Positions 1 through 6,702 of a DNA stretch of 15,922 bases are shown here, one piece after another. The position numbers and the translations under genes are program-made. Every line of letters begins with the position of its first letter. Position 1 is the first letter of the stretch. The stretch lies in NCBI GenBank assembly GCA_964519095.1, contig CAZFHV010000068.1, forward strand, positions 1-15,922, written 5' to 3'. This stretch comes from JAEHCY01 sp964519095. GTDB taxonomy: Bacteria; Pseudomonadota; Gammaproteobacteria; Chromatiales; Chromatiaceae. The notes below the pieces were generated by a model, which saw nothing but the letters and a program-made list of their open reading frames with translations, was not told where the DNA came from and ran no database searches.

Positions 1-118
1 GATGGCCGTGCTCGCGCAGGACTCCCTTCACCACCTCGCGCAACGGGGCGCGGCTGCCCTCGCGCGGCGTCCAGTCGATCCTATGGTTCTTGCGGGCCCG
101 TCGGTCCGCTCGGGCGGT
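1..118 (-). pseudogene. HsdR C-terminal fragment, copy A (type I restriction subunit remnant)
   Basis: Read on the minus strand from about 118 to 1, the sequence gives TARADRRARKNHRIDWTPRE followed by GSRAPLREVVKGVLREHGH. This matches the pattern I recall from the C-terminal (DUF3387-type) region of type I restriction endonuclease R subunits: a KN-x-x-IDWT-x-RE core, then R-A-x-L-R-x-x-VK-x-x-LR and a (Y/H)GYP-like end. There is no start codon and no helicase or nuclease domain in the window. The fragment runs off the left edge, so more may exist there. The assignment is from motif memory, not a database search. Confidence 0.45.
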
Positions 119-130
119 CCTGCGCAACCT
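1..130. repeat. Direct repeat, copy A (~130 bp)
   Basis: The first ~130 bases recur 340 bases further on (341-470). The first 55 bases are identical. After that there are scattered substitutions (near 56, 83-84, 117, 121, 124, 126), and similarity fades around 130. The left edge is cut by the window, so the true unit may be longer. The unit carries an HsdR-like fragment on the minus strand. Because the offset of 340 is not a multiple of three, the two copies lie in different reading frames. Confidence 0.9.
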
Positions 131-171
131 CCCCGACTCTTGCTTGGGCGCTTTGTTGTCGGGCAACGCTT

Positions 172-299
172 CGCTTTTCCCCGACCTTCTCTGGGCCAGA
201 CCGGCTCCCCACCTGGTGCTCCGGCACGGCGGCTGGGTGGTGCGGCCACTCTTGGTGGTGGTGACGCTGCTGATCTCGCTGCAGCTGCTGCTCGGCTGA
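172..299 (+). pseudogene. Possible C-terminal remnant of a TauE/SafE (TSUP) membrane protein
   Basis: The plus-strand reading ends in LVLRHGGWVVRPLLVVVTLL and then ISLQLLLG before a TGA stop at 297-299. This is one hydrophobic membrane segment preceded by a basic, glycine-containing loop. It resembles the last transmembrane helix of TSUP-family (sulfite exporter/YfcA-like) permeases, where an LxxxxGxxxVRPLF-type stretch is common. Nothing upstream in the same frame looks like the other seven or so helices, so if the assignment is right this is only a decayed tail lodged between the two repeat copies. It could also be a chance GC-rich reading frame. Confidence 0.25.
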
Positions 300-340
300 G
301 GGCCCGCCGGCGTCTCTGCCGCTGTACGCGGCTTCAAGCG

Positions 341-458
341 GATGGCCGTGCTCGCGCAGGACTCCCTTCACCACCTCGCGCAACGGGGCGCGGCTACCCT
401 CGCGCGGCGTCCAGTCGATCCTGAGGTTCTTGCGGGCCCGTCGGTCCGCTCGGGCGAT
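341..458 (-). pseudogene. HsdR C-terminal fragment, copy B (type I restriction subunit remnant)
   Basis: On the minus strand, bases 458 to 341 translate to IARADRRARKNLRIDWTPRE followed by GSRAPLREVVKGVLREHGHP. This is nearly the same peptide as copy A, with Leu for His before the RIDWT core. The motif order fits the C-terminal region of type I restriction R subunits. The open frame continues both ways only because stop codons are rare at this GC content. Upstream it runs antisense through the phasin gene, so this is not a functional gene. Both copies keep the protein pattern while differing at the DNA level, which suggests an older duplication. Confidence 0.45.
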
Positions 459-470
459 CCCGCCCCACCT
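341..470. repeat. Direct repeat, copy B (~130 bp)
   Basis: This is the second copy of the repeat at 1-130. The leftmost 55 bases are identical to copy A and the similarity decays to the right, ending near 470, just before the phasin promoter region. The 210 bases between the copies are unrelated to the repeat. Confidence 0.9.
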
Positions 471-500
471 CTCGGTGTCGAAAAATGGAGGTCCGTGATG

Positions 501-529
501 TTGCGCTGCACAAAAAGATGCGCTATGCT
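501..529 (+). promoter_or_regulatory. Putative sigma-70 promoter of the phasin gene
   Basis: TTGCGC (501-506) and TATGCT (524-529) are separated by 17 bases, the optimal spacing for a sigma-70 promoter. Each hexamer matches the consensus at four of six positions. The start of transcription would fall near 536, about 40 bases before the phasin ATG. Confidence 0.6.
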
Positions 530-540
530 GCAATGCAGCA
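526..540. promoter_or_regulatory. Perfect 15-bp palindrome over the phasin -10/+1 (PhaR-like operator candidate)
   Basis: TGCTGCA-A-TGCAGCA is a perfect 7+1+7 inverted repeat. It overlaps the -10 hexamer and the likely transcription start. Its core, CTGC-AAT-GCAG (528-538), fits the CTGCN3GCAG pattern that I recall being reported for the polyhydroxyalkanoate-responsive repressor PhaR in Rhodobacter. Further TGC/GCA words (TGCGCTGCA at 502-510, TGCGC at 519-523) lie just upstream. The position suits a repressor that blocks RNA polymerase. No phaR gene is in the window, so the binding protein is inferred. Confidence 0.5.
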
Positions 541-575
541 ATAGAGCCTGTCCACAACAACCCGGAGAAACCCCG

Positions 576-923
576 ATGAAGATCACCGACCAAGTCGTTC
601 CCTCTGTCGAAGAGCTGGCTGCCCCCATGATCGAGCTGAACAAGATCGCGCTGGGCTACACCGAGAAGCTGGTCGAGCTCAACCTCGCCTTGCTGCGCAA
701 GCAGACAGACGTGGTGCTGGCGAGCTGGCGCGAGGCCCTCGCAATCAAGAATGTCGAGCAGGTCCAGGATTACCTGACCCACCAGAGCAAGGTGGCTCGC
801 GACGTGGTCGACGAGTACGTGGCCGAGGTGAAGGCCGTCACCGAGTTGAATCAGGGAGTGGCCAACGACATGCGCAAGGTGGTGGAGGAGAGCGTCGCCA
901 AGACCGTCAAGAAGGCCGCTTAA
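576..923 (+). CDS. Phasin family protein (PHA granule-associated)
   Basis: This 115-residue protein has no signal peptide and no membrane segment. It is almost wholly helical and amphipathic, with regular heptad-like leucines and valines, and ends in a lysine/alanine-rich tail (KTVKKAA), all typical of small phasins. Phasins coat polyhydroxyalkanoate granules in the cytoplasm and control their size and number. The ATG at 576 is chosen because GGAGAAA lies 5 nt upstream and because the preceding in-frame sequence belongs to the degraded repeat. The gene stands alone with its own promoter (501-529), a palindromic operator-like site and a terminator, so it is probably regulated by polymer level. 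No PHA synthase gene is visible here. Confidence 0.82.
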   Translation: MKITDQVVPSVEELAAPMIELNKIALGYTEKLVELNLALLRKQTDVVLASWREALAIKNVEQVQDYLTHQSKVARDVVDEYVAEVKAVTELNQGVANDMRKVVEESVAKTVKKAA

Positions 924-945
924 AAGCCTCCAAGGCTCGGCGAAC

Positions 946-982
946 AGAGGCCGCCGGCGCGACGCCGACGGCCTCTTTCTTT
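946..982 (+). terminator. Rho-independent terminator of the phasin gene
   Basis: AGAGGCCG (946-953) pairs with CGGCCTCT (969-976), and CGGCG (955-959) pairs with CGCCG (963-967). There is one C/A mismatch and a three-base loop. The tract TTTCTTTTCC follows. It begins about 22 nt after the phasin stop. On the other strand the hairpin lies ~53 nt beyond waaA but lacks a U tract, so it may only help to stop the convergent transcript. Confidence 0.85.
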
Positions 983-1028
983 TCCTGCGGCAGCACTGGG
1001 GAGCGGGCAAGAGGGGCCCAACTCCCAA

Positions 1029-2279
1029 TCAGGGTCCCCCCAGCCGCTCCTCCACCAGACCCAAGAGCCGCTGCAGGGCCCCGCGGTTCTCCTCCAGCGC
1101 CCGCCGCCCCACCTCGCCGATACGCGCCCTCTCAGCCGGATCGCCGAGCCAGCCCCCCATGCGCAGGGCCAGCTCCCCGGCGCCCTGCACCCGCACCGCC
1201 GCGCCCCGTTCCAGCATCAGGGCGGTGATCTCGGCGAAGTTGAAGGTGTGGGGCCCCACCGCCACCGGGAGACCAGCGGCGACCGCCTCGAGGAGGTTGT
1301 GCCCNNNNNNNNNNAAGGCCCCGTCGGCGGCGCCGAAGAACACCGCCAGCTCGCCCAGGGTGTCGCCGAGAAAGACCTTCGTTTCCGCCTCGCAGGGCCG
1401 CCCCTCGCTGCGCGCCACCAGGGGGAGCCCTTGGCGCTTCACCAGGGCCGCCACCCTCGGGAAACGCTCCGGATGCCGCGGCACCAGCACCAGGAGGGCA
1501 TCGGGGAGCGACTGGAGGATCCGCTGGTGGGCCGCGAGCATCAGCTCCTCTTCGCCCTCATGGGTGCTCCCCGCCACCCACACCGGTCGGCTGCTGCCCC
1601 AGAGGCGGCGCACGACCTCGGCGCGCTCCCGCAGGCTGGCGGGCAGGGCCACGTCGAACTTGACGCTGCCCGTCACCTGCACCGCCGCCGGGTCTGCACC
1701 CAGGGCCAGAAAGCGGCGGGCGTCGGCCTCGGACTGGGTGGCGATGAGGGCAAACCGCCGCAGGACCCGCGTCGTGAAACCGCCCAAGCGCCCGTAGCCC
1801 CGCGCCGAGCGCTCCGAGAGGCGCGCGTTGGCCAGGAGCACCGGGATCCCCTGCCCCTGGCAGGCCGCGAGCAGGGCCGGCCAGATCTCCGTCTCCAGGA
1901 TCACCACCAGACGGGGCTGAAACTGGCGGAGGAAGCGCATCACCACCCACCGAAGGTCGTAGGGGGTGTAGAGGTGCTGGACCCGCCCCCCCAGGAGTTG
2001 GCGCAGCCGCTCCGAGCCGGTGGGGGTGGTGGTGGTCACCACTACGCCGAGTCCGGGGTGGTGCTCCAGCAGGGCCTTGATGAGGGGAAAGGCCGCCTGC
2101 ACCTCCCCCACCGAGACCGCGTGCACCCAGAGCTCGGCCGGTCTGAGCCCCTCGGGGTAGAAACCGAGTCGCTCCCCCAGCCGCTGGCGGTAGGCCGGCA
2201 GGCGCAGACTGCGCCCCAGCAATCGCAGCAGGGCGAGGGGCAGCAGGAGCCCCATCAAGAGACGGTACAAGGGCTCCAA
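1029..2279 (-). CDS. waaA: Kdo transferase WaaA (3-deoxy-D-manno-octulosonic acid transferase)
   Basis: WaaA transfers Kdo from CMP-Kdo to lipid IVA at the inner face of the cytoplasmic membrane, starting the LPS core. The ~416-residue protein has an N-terminal hydrophobic anchor (LYRLLMGLLLPLALLRLL, from residue 4), then HAVSVGE with Glu59 matching the catalytic Glu60 of E. coli. TTTTPTGSERL, ETEIWP, NARLSERSARGY, GSTHEGEE, VPRHPERF and GPHTFNF follow in family order. I chose the TTG at 2279: GGGGAG lies 6 nt upstream and the reading MEPLYRLL aligns with E. coli MELLYTAL. A longer frame to 2441 overlaps hldE and is unlikely. The gene starts 16 nt after hldE and is the last of the cluster. 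Ten N (1305-1314) fall in the GGSLVERGGHN region, so that motif is missing from the assembly. Confidence 0.93.
   Translation of the reverse strand: MEPLYRLLMGLLLPLALLRLLGRSLRLPAYRQRLGERLGFYPEGLRPAELWVHAVSVGEVQAAFPLIKALLEHHPGLGVVVTTTTPTGSERLRQLLGGRVQHLYTPYDLRWVVMRFLRQFQPRLVVILETEIWPALLAACQGQGIPVLLANARLSERSARGYGRLGGFTTRVLRRFALIATQSEADARRFLALGADPAAVQVTGSVKFDVALPASLRERAEVVRRLWGSSRPVWVAGSTHEGEEELMLAAHQRILQSLPDALLVLVPRHPERFPRVAALVKRQGLPLVARSEGRPCEAETKVFLGDTLGELAVFFGAADGAXXXXGHNLLEAVAAGLPVAVGPHTFNFAEITALMLERGAAVRVQGAGELALRMGGWLGDPAERARIGEVGRRALEENRGALQRLLGLVEERLGGP
1305..1314. other. Assembly gap (10 N) inside waaA
   Basis: Ten undetermined bases break the minus-strand waaA frame between ADGA-F and GHNLLEA. 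E. coli WaaA has nine residues between that Phe and GHN, whereas the gap as drawn leaves three. The real gap is therefore probably 28 bases rather than 10. The frame is kept either way, since 18 is a multiple of three. Confidence 0.85.
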
Positions 2280-2295
2280 GGAGCGCTCCCCAGGA

Positions 2296-3717
2296 TCAGT
2301 CGTCGCGGATGGCCTGGATGATGCGGCTGGTGGAGCGACCCGCCCGATAGGGAAGGATCTGGACCGCCCCGCCCGCCGCGCGCACGCAGTTGCCCCCGGC
2401 CACCTGCTCCGGGCGGTAGTCGCCACCCTTGACCAGCACATCCGGCAGCACCCGGCAGATGAGCCGCTCCGGGGTGTCCTCCTCGAAGGGGACCACCCAG
2501 TCCACCGAGGCGAGCCCCGCCAGCACCGCCATGCGCTGGCTCAGGGGACTGACGGGTCGCCCAGCGCCCTTGAGGGCGCGCACCGAGCGATCGCCGTTCA
2601 CCGCCACCACCAGCCGATCCCCCAGGCGGCGCGCCTCCTGGAGATAGGTCACGTGGCCCTCGTGGAGGATGTCGAAGCAGCCGTTGGTCATGACGATGCG
2701 CTCCCCCTGGGCGCGGGCCCGGGCGATGGCCTCCGCCAGGTCCTGCTCCGAGAGCACCGTGCGCCATTCGCTCCCCGAGAGGGCCAGGGCCAGCTCCCGC
2801 GGGGTGACGCTCGCCGCACCCAGCTTGCCCACCACCAGGGCCGCGGCACCATTGGCGAGCACCGCGGCCTCGGCCAGGGGACAGCCGCTGGCCAGGGCGG
2901 CGGCCAGCACCCCGATCACCGTATCCCCGGCACCGGTCACGTCGAACACCTCCCGCGCCCGGGTGGGCAGGTGCAGGGCCGGGCGAGCGGCCTCCAGGAG
3001 CAGCATGCCCCGCTCCCCCAACGTCACCAGGAGCGCCGGCAGACCCAGCGCCTCCCGCAGGGCCTCGGCGCGACGCCCCAGCTCCCCATCGTCCCCGCAG
3101 GGGCCCACCACCGCCTCCAGCTCCGCCCGGTTGGGGGTGAGGAGCCTGGCGCCCCGGTAACGGCCGAAGTCCCGCCCCTTGGGATCCACCAGGACCGGAA
3201 CCCCCTGTGCCGCGGCCTGGGCGATCAGGGCCTGGGGGTCCGCCACCGTGCCCTTGGCGTAGTCCGACAGCACCAGCACCTGGGCCTCCCCCAGGGCCTG
3301 CCCGCACAGCTCGGGCAGGGGGTCCGGGTCCAGGGGGGCGAGGGACGCCTCGAAGTCCAGACGGATGAGCTGCTGGTGCTGGCTCAGCACCCGCAGCTTG
3401 GTGACCGTGGGGATGTCGGGGCGTGCCTGGATGAGGCAGCCGATGCCCGCCGCCTGGAGCCGATCCTGGAGGATCCGGCCCGCCTCGTCCGCCCCCACCA
3501 CCCCCGCCAGCCACGCCCGCGCCCCCAGGGCGGCCACGTTCAGGGCCACGTTGGCGGCGCCGCCCGGGCGATCGTCCCGCGCCTGGACCTGGACCACCGG
3601 CACCGGGGCCTCCGGGGAGATGCGACTGGCGCGCCCGCTCCAGTAGCGATCGAGCATCAGGTCGCCGGCCACCAGCACCCGGGCGGCGGAGAAGTCGGGG
3701 ATCTCCGGGGTACGCAT
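2296..3717 (-). CDS. hldE: Bifunctional heptose-7-phosphate kinase / heptose-1-phosphate adenylyltransferase HldE
   Basis: HldE is a cytosolic enzyme that phosphorylates D-glycero-beta-D-manno-heptose 7-phosphate at C1 and later adenylylates the 1-phosphate, supplying ADP-heptose for the LPS inner core. The 473 residues match the usual length. The N-terminal PfkB/ribokinase-type domain (about 1-320) has GDLMLDRYW (18-26), SRISPEAPVPVV (31-42), PGGAANVA (51-58) and the catalytic TGAGDT (261-266). The C-terminal nucleotidyltransferase domain has TNGCFDILHEGH (344-355, with HEGH at 352-355), KGGDY and the STSRII end motif. The ATG at 3717 aligns with the family start; an upstream ATG at 3756 would overlap the deacetylase gene. 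It lies 5 nt after the deacetylase stop and 16 nt before waaA. Confidence 0.96.
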   Translation of the reverse strand: MRTPEIPDFSAARVLVAGDLMLDRYWSGRASRISPEAPVPVVQVQARDDRPGGAANVALNVAALGARAWLAGVVGADEAGRILQDRLQAAGIGCLIQARPDIPTVTKLRVLSQHQQLIRLDFEASLAPLDPDPLPELCGQALGEAQVLVLSDYAKGTVADPQALIAQAAAQGVPVLVDPKGRDFGRYRGARLLTPNRAELEAVVGPCGDDGELGRRAEALREALGLPALLVTLGERGMLLLEAARPALHLPTRAREVFDVTGAGDTVIGVLAAALASGCPLAEAAVLANGAAALVVGKLGAASVTPRELALALSGSEWRTVLSEQDLAEAIARARAQGERIVMTNGCFDILHEGHVTYLQEARRLGDRLVVAVNGDRSVRALKGAGRPVSPLSQRMAVLAGLASVDWVVPFEEDTPERLICRVLPDVLVKGGDYRPEQVAGGNCVRAAGGAVQILPYRAGRSTSRIIQAIRDD

Positions 3718-3722
3718 GCTCG

Positions 3723-4526
3723 TCAGTGAGCGGCCTGGGGCCGTGCCGCGGACCAACCGCCCGGCAGCTCTTCACTTCGGCGGCGCCAGTCCTCGAGGGT
3801 CGGAGTCGGTCGTTGCTTGACCAGCAGCTTCCAGGCGAAACCCAGGAGGCTGTCGCCGTAGGAGATGCCCTTGCGCGGCAGGACCAGGGGATGGTCCGCG
3901 GGCGTGGCCGGGCCCCGCAAGCAGGTCACGGCGCTGCGGTAGCCCGCCCGATGGGCGGCAGTCACCGTGGTCCCATCGAAACTGCCGTAGGGGTAGCAGA
4001 GGTGCGGCACCGGCTCCCTCAGCAGGTCCTCCAGCGCCGCCTTGCTGTCGCAAAGCTCCCGGCGTTGGGTCTCGGGGTCCAGCCCCGCCAATCTGGGATG
4101 GGTGACGCTGTGGGAGCCGAGGTCGATCCCCGCGGCCCGCAAGCCGCGGGCCTGCTCACCGCTGAGGAGCCGGGGGACGGCCCGGCCGGGGTCCTTGGCG
4201 AACCAGTCCGCGCTACGGCCCAGATAGCCGCTGATGAGGTAGACCAGGGCCGGGAAGCCGTGCCGCTGCAGCTCCGGCAGGGCGAAGCGCAGGAAGCCCT
4301 CGTAGCCGTCGTCGAAGGTCAGTGCCACCGCCCGGGATGGCAGGGGTCGCTCGCCCCGCAGGCAGGCCAGGGCCTCATCCAGGCGCAGCACCCGGAAGCC
4401 GAGGCCCTTGAGCAAGCCCATCTGGGCGGCGAAGCGGCGGTGGTGGCAGTAGTTGGGGCGATGGGTGCGCATGGGCGGGAAATCGCCCACCTGATGGTAC
4501 ATGAGGATGGAGAGCCGTCCGCCCAT
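3723..4526 (-). CDS. Polysaccharide deacetylase (NodB-type, carbohydrate esterase 4)
   Basis: This 267-residue protein has the NodB homology fold. An N-terminal ILMYHQVG (7-14) leads into motif 1, TFDDGY (70-75), with Asp72 and Asp73 as catalytic/metal residues. Motif 2 is SHSVTHP (138-144), giving the metal histidines 139 and 143. CYPYG (177-181) is motif 3. Such enzymes remove N-acetyl or other acyl groups from sugars. There is no signal peptide or membrane anchor, so it likely acts in the cytoplasm on a lipid-linked or LPS core sugar rather than on peptidoglycan or chitin. It sits between a glycosyltransferase (12 nt upstream) and hldE (5 nt downstream), which supports an LPS role. The substrate cannot be read from the sequence. 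CAGGGG precedes the ATG by 4 nt. Confidence 0.88.
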   Translation of the reverse strand: MGGRLSILMYHQVGDFPPMRTHRPNYCHHRRFAAQMGLLKGLGFRVLRLDEALACLRGERPLPSRAVALTFDDGYEGFLRFALPELQRHGFPALVYLISGYLGRSADWFAKDPGRAVPRLLSGEQARGLRAAGIDLGSHSVTHPRLAGLDPETQRRELCDSKAALEDLLREPVPHLCYPYGSFDGTTVTAAHRAGYRSAVTCLRGPATPADHPLVLPRKGISYGDSLLGFAWKLLVKQRPTPTLEDWRRRSEELPGGWSAARPQAAH

Positions 4527-4538
4527 GGTGCCCCTGGC

Positions 4539-5609
4539 TCAAGCGCCGCCGAGGCGATTATACAGATCGAGGTATTGGCCCAGGATGCGCGCTCGGCCGA
4601 ACTCCGCCCGCACCCGCCTGAGTCCGGCCGCCACCAGGCTGCGGGCGAGATCCCGGTCGAGCAGCAACTGGCGCACCCCATCGGCCAGGGCCGAGGCATC
4701 GCCACAGGGCACACACCAGGCGTCCTCGCCGCCCCGGACGATCTCCTGGGCCCCGCGGAAGGCGGTGGTCACCAGGGGCCGGCCCTGGACCCAGGCCTCC
4801 AGCACCACGTTGCCCAGGGTCTCCTGGAGGAGCGAGGGGAACACCACCAGATCCGCGATCTGGTAGAAGGGGCCGGGATCCTCGCGCCAGCCCGCCCAGA
4901 GGACGCGCTCCCCCAGCCCGAGCTGGTCCGCCTGGCGTCGCAGCCCGGGCCCCAGGGGGCCGTCCCCCAGGAGCACCAGCCGCAGGGGCCGGCCGCCGAT
5001 CTCCCCCGGCAGGCGGGCCAGGGCTTCGAGCAGGTAGCGATGGCCCTTGACCTCCACGAAGCGCCCGGGGGTGAGTAGCACCCAGGCCCCCTCGGGGATG
5101 GCGAGCTCCCGGCGGAGCTCGGCAAGCGTCTCGGGCGCCACGGCCGCCGGGGGATCGACGAAGTTGTAGATCTGGAACACCCGCTCGGCCGGCAGACCGT
5201 TGCGGACCAGGTAGTCGCACAGGCCGCCGGTGTTGCCGATCCAGGCGTGGGCATGGCGATAGGGACCCAGCTCGTAGTAGCCCCCGAGACGGGCGACGTG
5301 CACCACCCCGCCCCCGGGCCGCAGCTGGGTCAGGCGGGTGGCGCGGCCCATGTAGGTCTGGACGATAGCGGGGCGTACCTGCTCGATCACCCGAGCCACC
5401 GCGGCGCGGGACCAGGGATCCCAGACGGTGCGGTAGCCGAGCCGGTGAACCTCAGCCCCGCCGAGGTCCAGACCATCCAGGGCCCCGCCACGGCGGATGG
5501 CCACCGCAGGCCGCTCCCCGGCCTCCGAGAGGGCGCGCACGAAGCGGATGAACCACTGCTCGGCCCCCCCCAGGGTCTTGCTGCCCAGCATCTGCAGGGT
5601 GCTAACCAA
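4539..5609 (-). CDS. Glycosyltransferase family 4 (first of two, LPS core type)
   Basis: This 356-residue GT-B enzyme is probably cytosolic and acts at the inner membrane. The N-terminal half has the family-typical GSKTLGGAEQWF (9-20). The C-terminal nucleotide-sugar half has PGRFVEVKGH (181-190, with Arg183 and Lys188) and the complete EX7E motif (Glu263 and Glu271, in QETLGNVVLEAW). Donor and acceptor sugars cannot be told from sequence. I chose the TTG at 5609: GGAGG lies 4 nt upstream, and the first beta strand (VSTLQML) would be cut by the next candidate, the ATG at 5591, which has no clear ribosome binding site. The start overlaps the preceding glycosyltransferase by 8 nt, so translation is probably coupled. 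Confidence 0.9.
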   Translation of the reverse strand: MVSTLQMLGSKTLGGAEQWFIRFVRALSEAGERPAVAIRRGGALDGLDLGGAEVHRLGYRTVWDPWSRAAVARVIEQVRPAIVQTYMGRATRLTQLRPGGGVVHVARLGGYYELGPYRHAHAWIGNTGGLCDYLVRNGLPAERVFQIYNFVDPPAAVAPETLAELRRELAIPEGAWVLLTPGRFVEVKGHRYLLEALARLPGEIGGRPLRLVLLGDGPLGPGLRRQADQLGLGERVLWAGWREDPGPFYQIADLVVFPSLLQETLGNVVLEAWVQGRPLVTTAFRGAQEIVRGGEDAWCVPCGDASALADGVRQLLLDRDLARSLVAAGLRRVRAEFGRARILGQYLDLYNRLGGA

Positions 5610-6702
5610 CCGCCCTCCCCCGCTCCGCCAGCACCCGCCGATAGACCGCCAGGTTGCCCTCCACCATCCCGTCCACCGAGAACTCCTCGAGCATCAGCGC
5701 CCGGCCGCCCTGTCCCAGGCGCGCCCTCAGGGCCGGGTCCCCGAGCAGGCGACGCAGGCCCGCCCGGAGGGCGCCCACGTCCCCCGGCGGCACCAGGAGC
5801 CCGTTGACCCCATCGCGCACCGCCTCGGGGATCCCCCCCGCGCGAGCCGCGAGGATGGGCACCGCGGCGCAGGAGGCCTGGAGGAGAGACACCCCCAACC
5901 CCTCGCGGATGGCGGGGTGGACCAGCAGGGTGAGACAGGACAGGACCCGGGCGATGTCACTGCGGAAACCGGCGAGGCTCACCACCCGATCGAGCCCCAG
6001 CTGGGCGATCTGCTGGCGCAGGGCCCCCTGCTCCGGCCCCTGACCGAAGAAGAGCACCCGCAGACCAGGAAACTCCGGCACCAGCTCCGGCAGGGCCTCC
6101 AGCAGATAGCGATGGCCCTTGCGCGCGATGAGCTGGGCCACCACCCCGATCACCGGGGCCCCCTCCGGCAGTCCCCATTCCCTCCGGAACCAGCCACCGT
6201 CGCAGGGTGCCAGGAAGGGCCGGGGGTCCACGGCGCTGCGCACGCGGACCAGCTTCTCGGGCGGGAGCCCCTCGGAGAGGAGCAACGACCCGATCCCCTC
6301 GGAGATGGCCACCACCCGGTCGTGCAGTCGGTACTTGAGGGCCACGGCCCAGCGCCGCTCGGGGTTGTCCTGCCGGCGCGAGTAGACGGCCGGCACCCCG
6401 GCGAGCCTCGCCGCGATCCCCCCCATCACGTCCGCCCCGATGCGGCTGTGCAGGTGCACCAGGTCCGGCCGCCAGTCGCGCAGGATCTCCAAGAGCCGCC
6501 AGGGCAGCAGGACATCCAGGTCGCCCCCCATGGGTGGGGTGCGGACGCTGGCGAAGGGGGCGGCGGCGCGGGCCAGGTCGGTGCCGGCGCGGCACACCAA
6601 GAGACTCTCGATACCCCGTCGGTGCAGACCCTCCAGCAGGTAGAGCACCTGCTGGGCCCCTCCATAGAGGTTCCGTCCCCCTTCCACGTGTAGGATCCTC
6701 AT
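5602..6702 (-). CDS. Glycosyltransferase family 4 (second, with EX7Q)
   Basis: This 366-residue GT-B glycosyltransferase begins MRILHVEGGRNLYGGAQQVL, a standard family-4 start with the glycine-rich acceptor loop. VHLHSRIGADVMGG lies near 82. The C-terminal domain has VVAQLIARKGHRYLLEAL (187-204) and GGIPEAVRDGVNGLLVPPGD (289-308). In the usual EX7E motif, the first Glu is present (267) but the second position is Gln275 (REGLGVSLLQAS). Known family members tolerate changes there, so activity is not excluded. The ATG overlaps the stop of the upstream GT9 gene as ATGA (6699-6702), and its own end overlaps the next GT4 gene. It probably adds an LPS core sugar; donor unknown. Confidence 0.9.
   Translation of the reverse strand: MRILHVEGGRNLYGGAQQVLYLLEGLHRRGIESLLVCRAGTDLARAAAPFASVRTPPMGGDLDVLLPWRLLEILRDWRPDLVHLHSRIGADVMGGIAARLAGVPAVYSRRQDNPERRWAVALKYRLHDRVVAISEGIGSLLLSEGLPPEKLVRVRSAVDPRPFLAPCDGGWFRREWGLPEGAPVIGVVAQLIARKGHRYLLEALPELVPEFPGLRVLFFGQGPEQGALRQQIAQLGLDRVVSLAGFRSDIARVLSCLTLLVHPAIREGLGVSLLQASCAAVPILAARAGGIPEAVRDGVNGLLVPPGDVGALRAGLRRLLGDPALRARLGQGGRALMLEEFSVDGMVEGNLAVYRRVLAERGRAVG

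Noticed and set aside
81..1028. Long minus-strand open frame spanning the phasin gene and the repeats
   Set aside because: It is antisense to the phasin gene and its terminator, and has no ribosome binding site. Only the part at 341-458 has a protein-like motif (HsdR fragment).
1248..2321. Long plus-strand open frame opposite waaA (and similar ones opposite hldE, the glycosyltransferases, the deacetylase and the AAA+ gene)
   Set aside because: These are GC-driven shadow frames rich in Arg, Gly, Pro and His, antisense to genes with clear family motifs.
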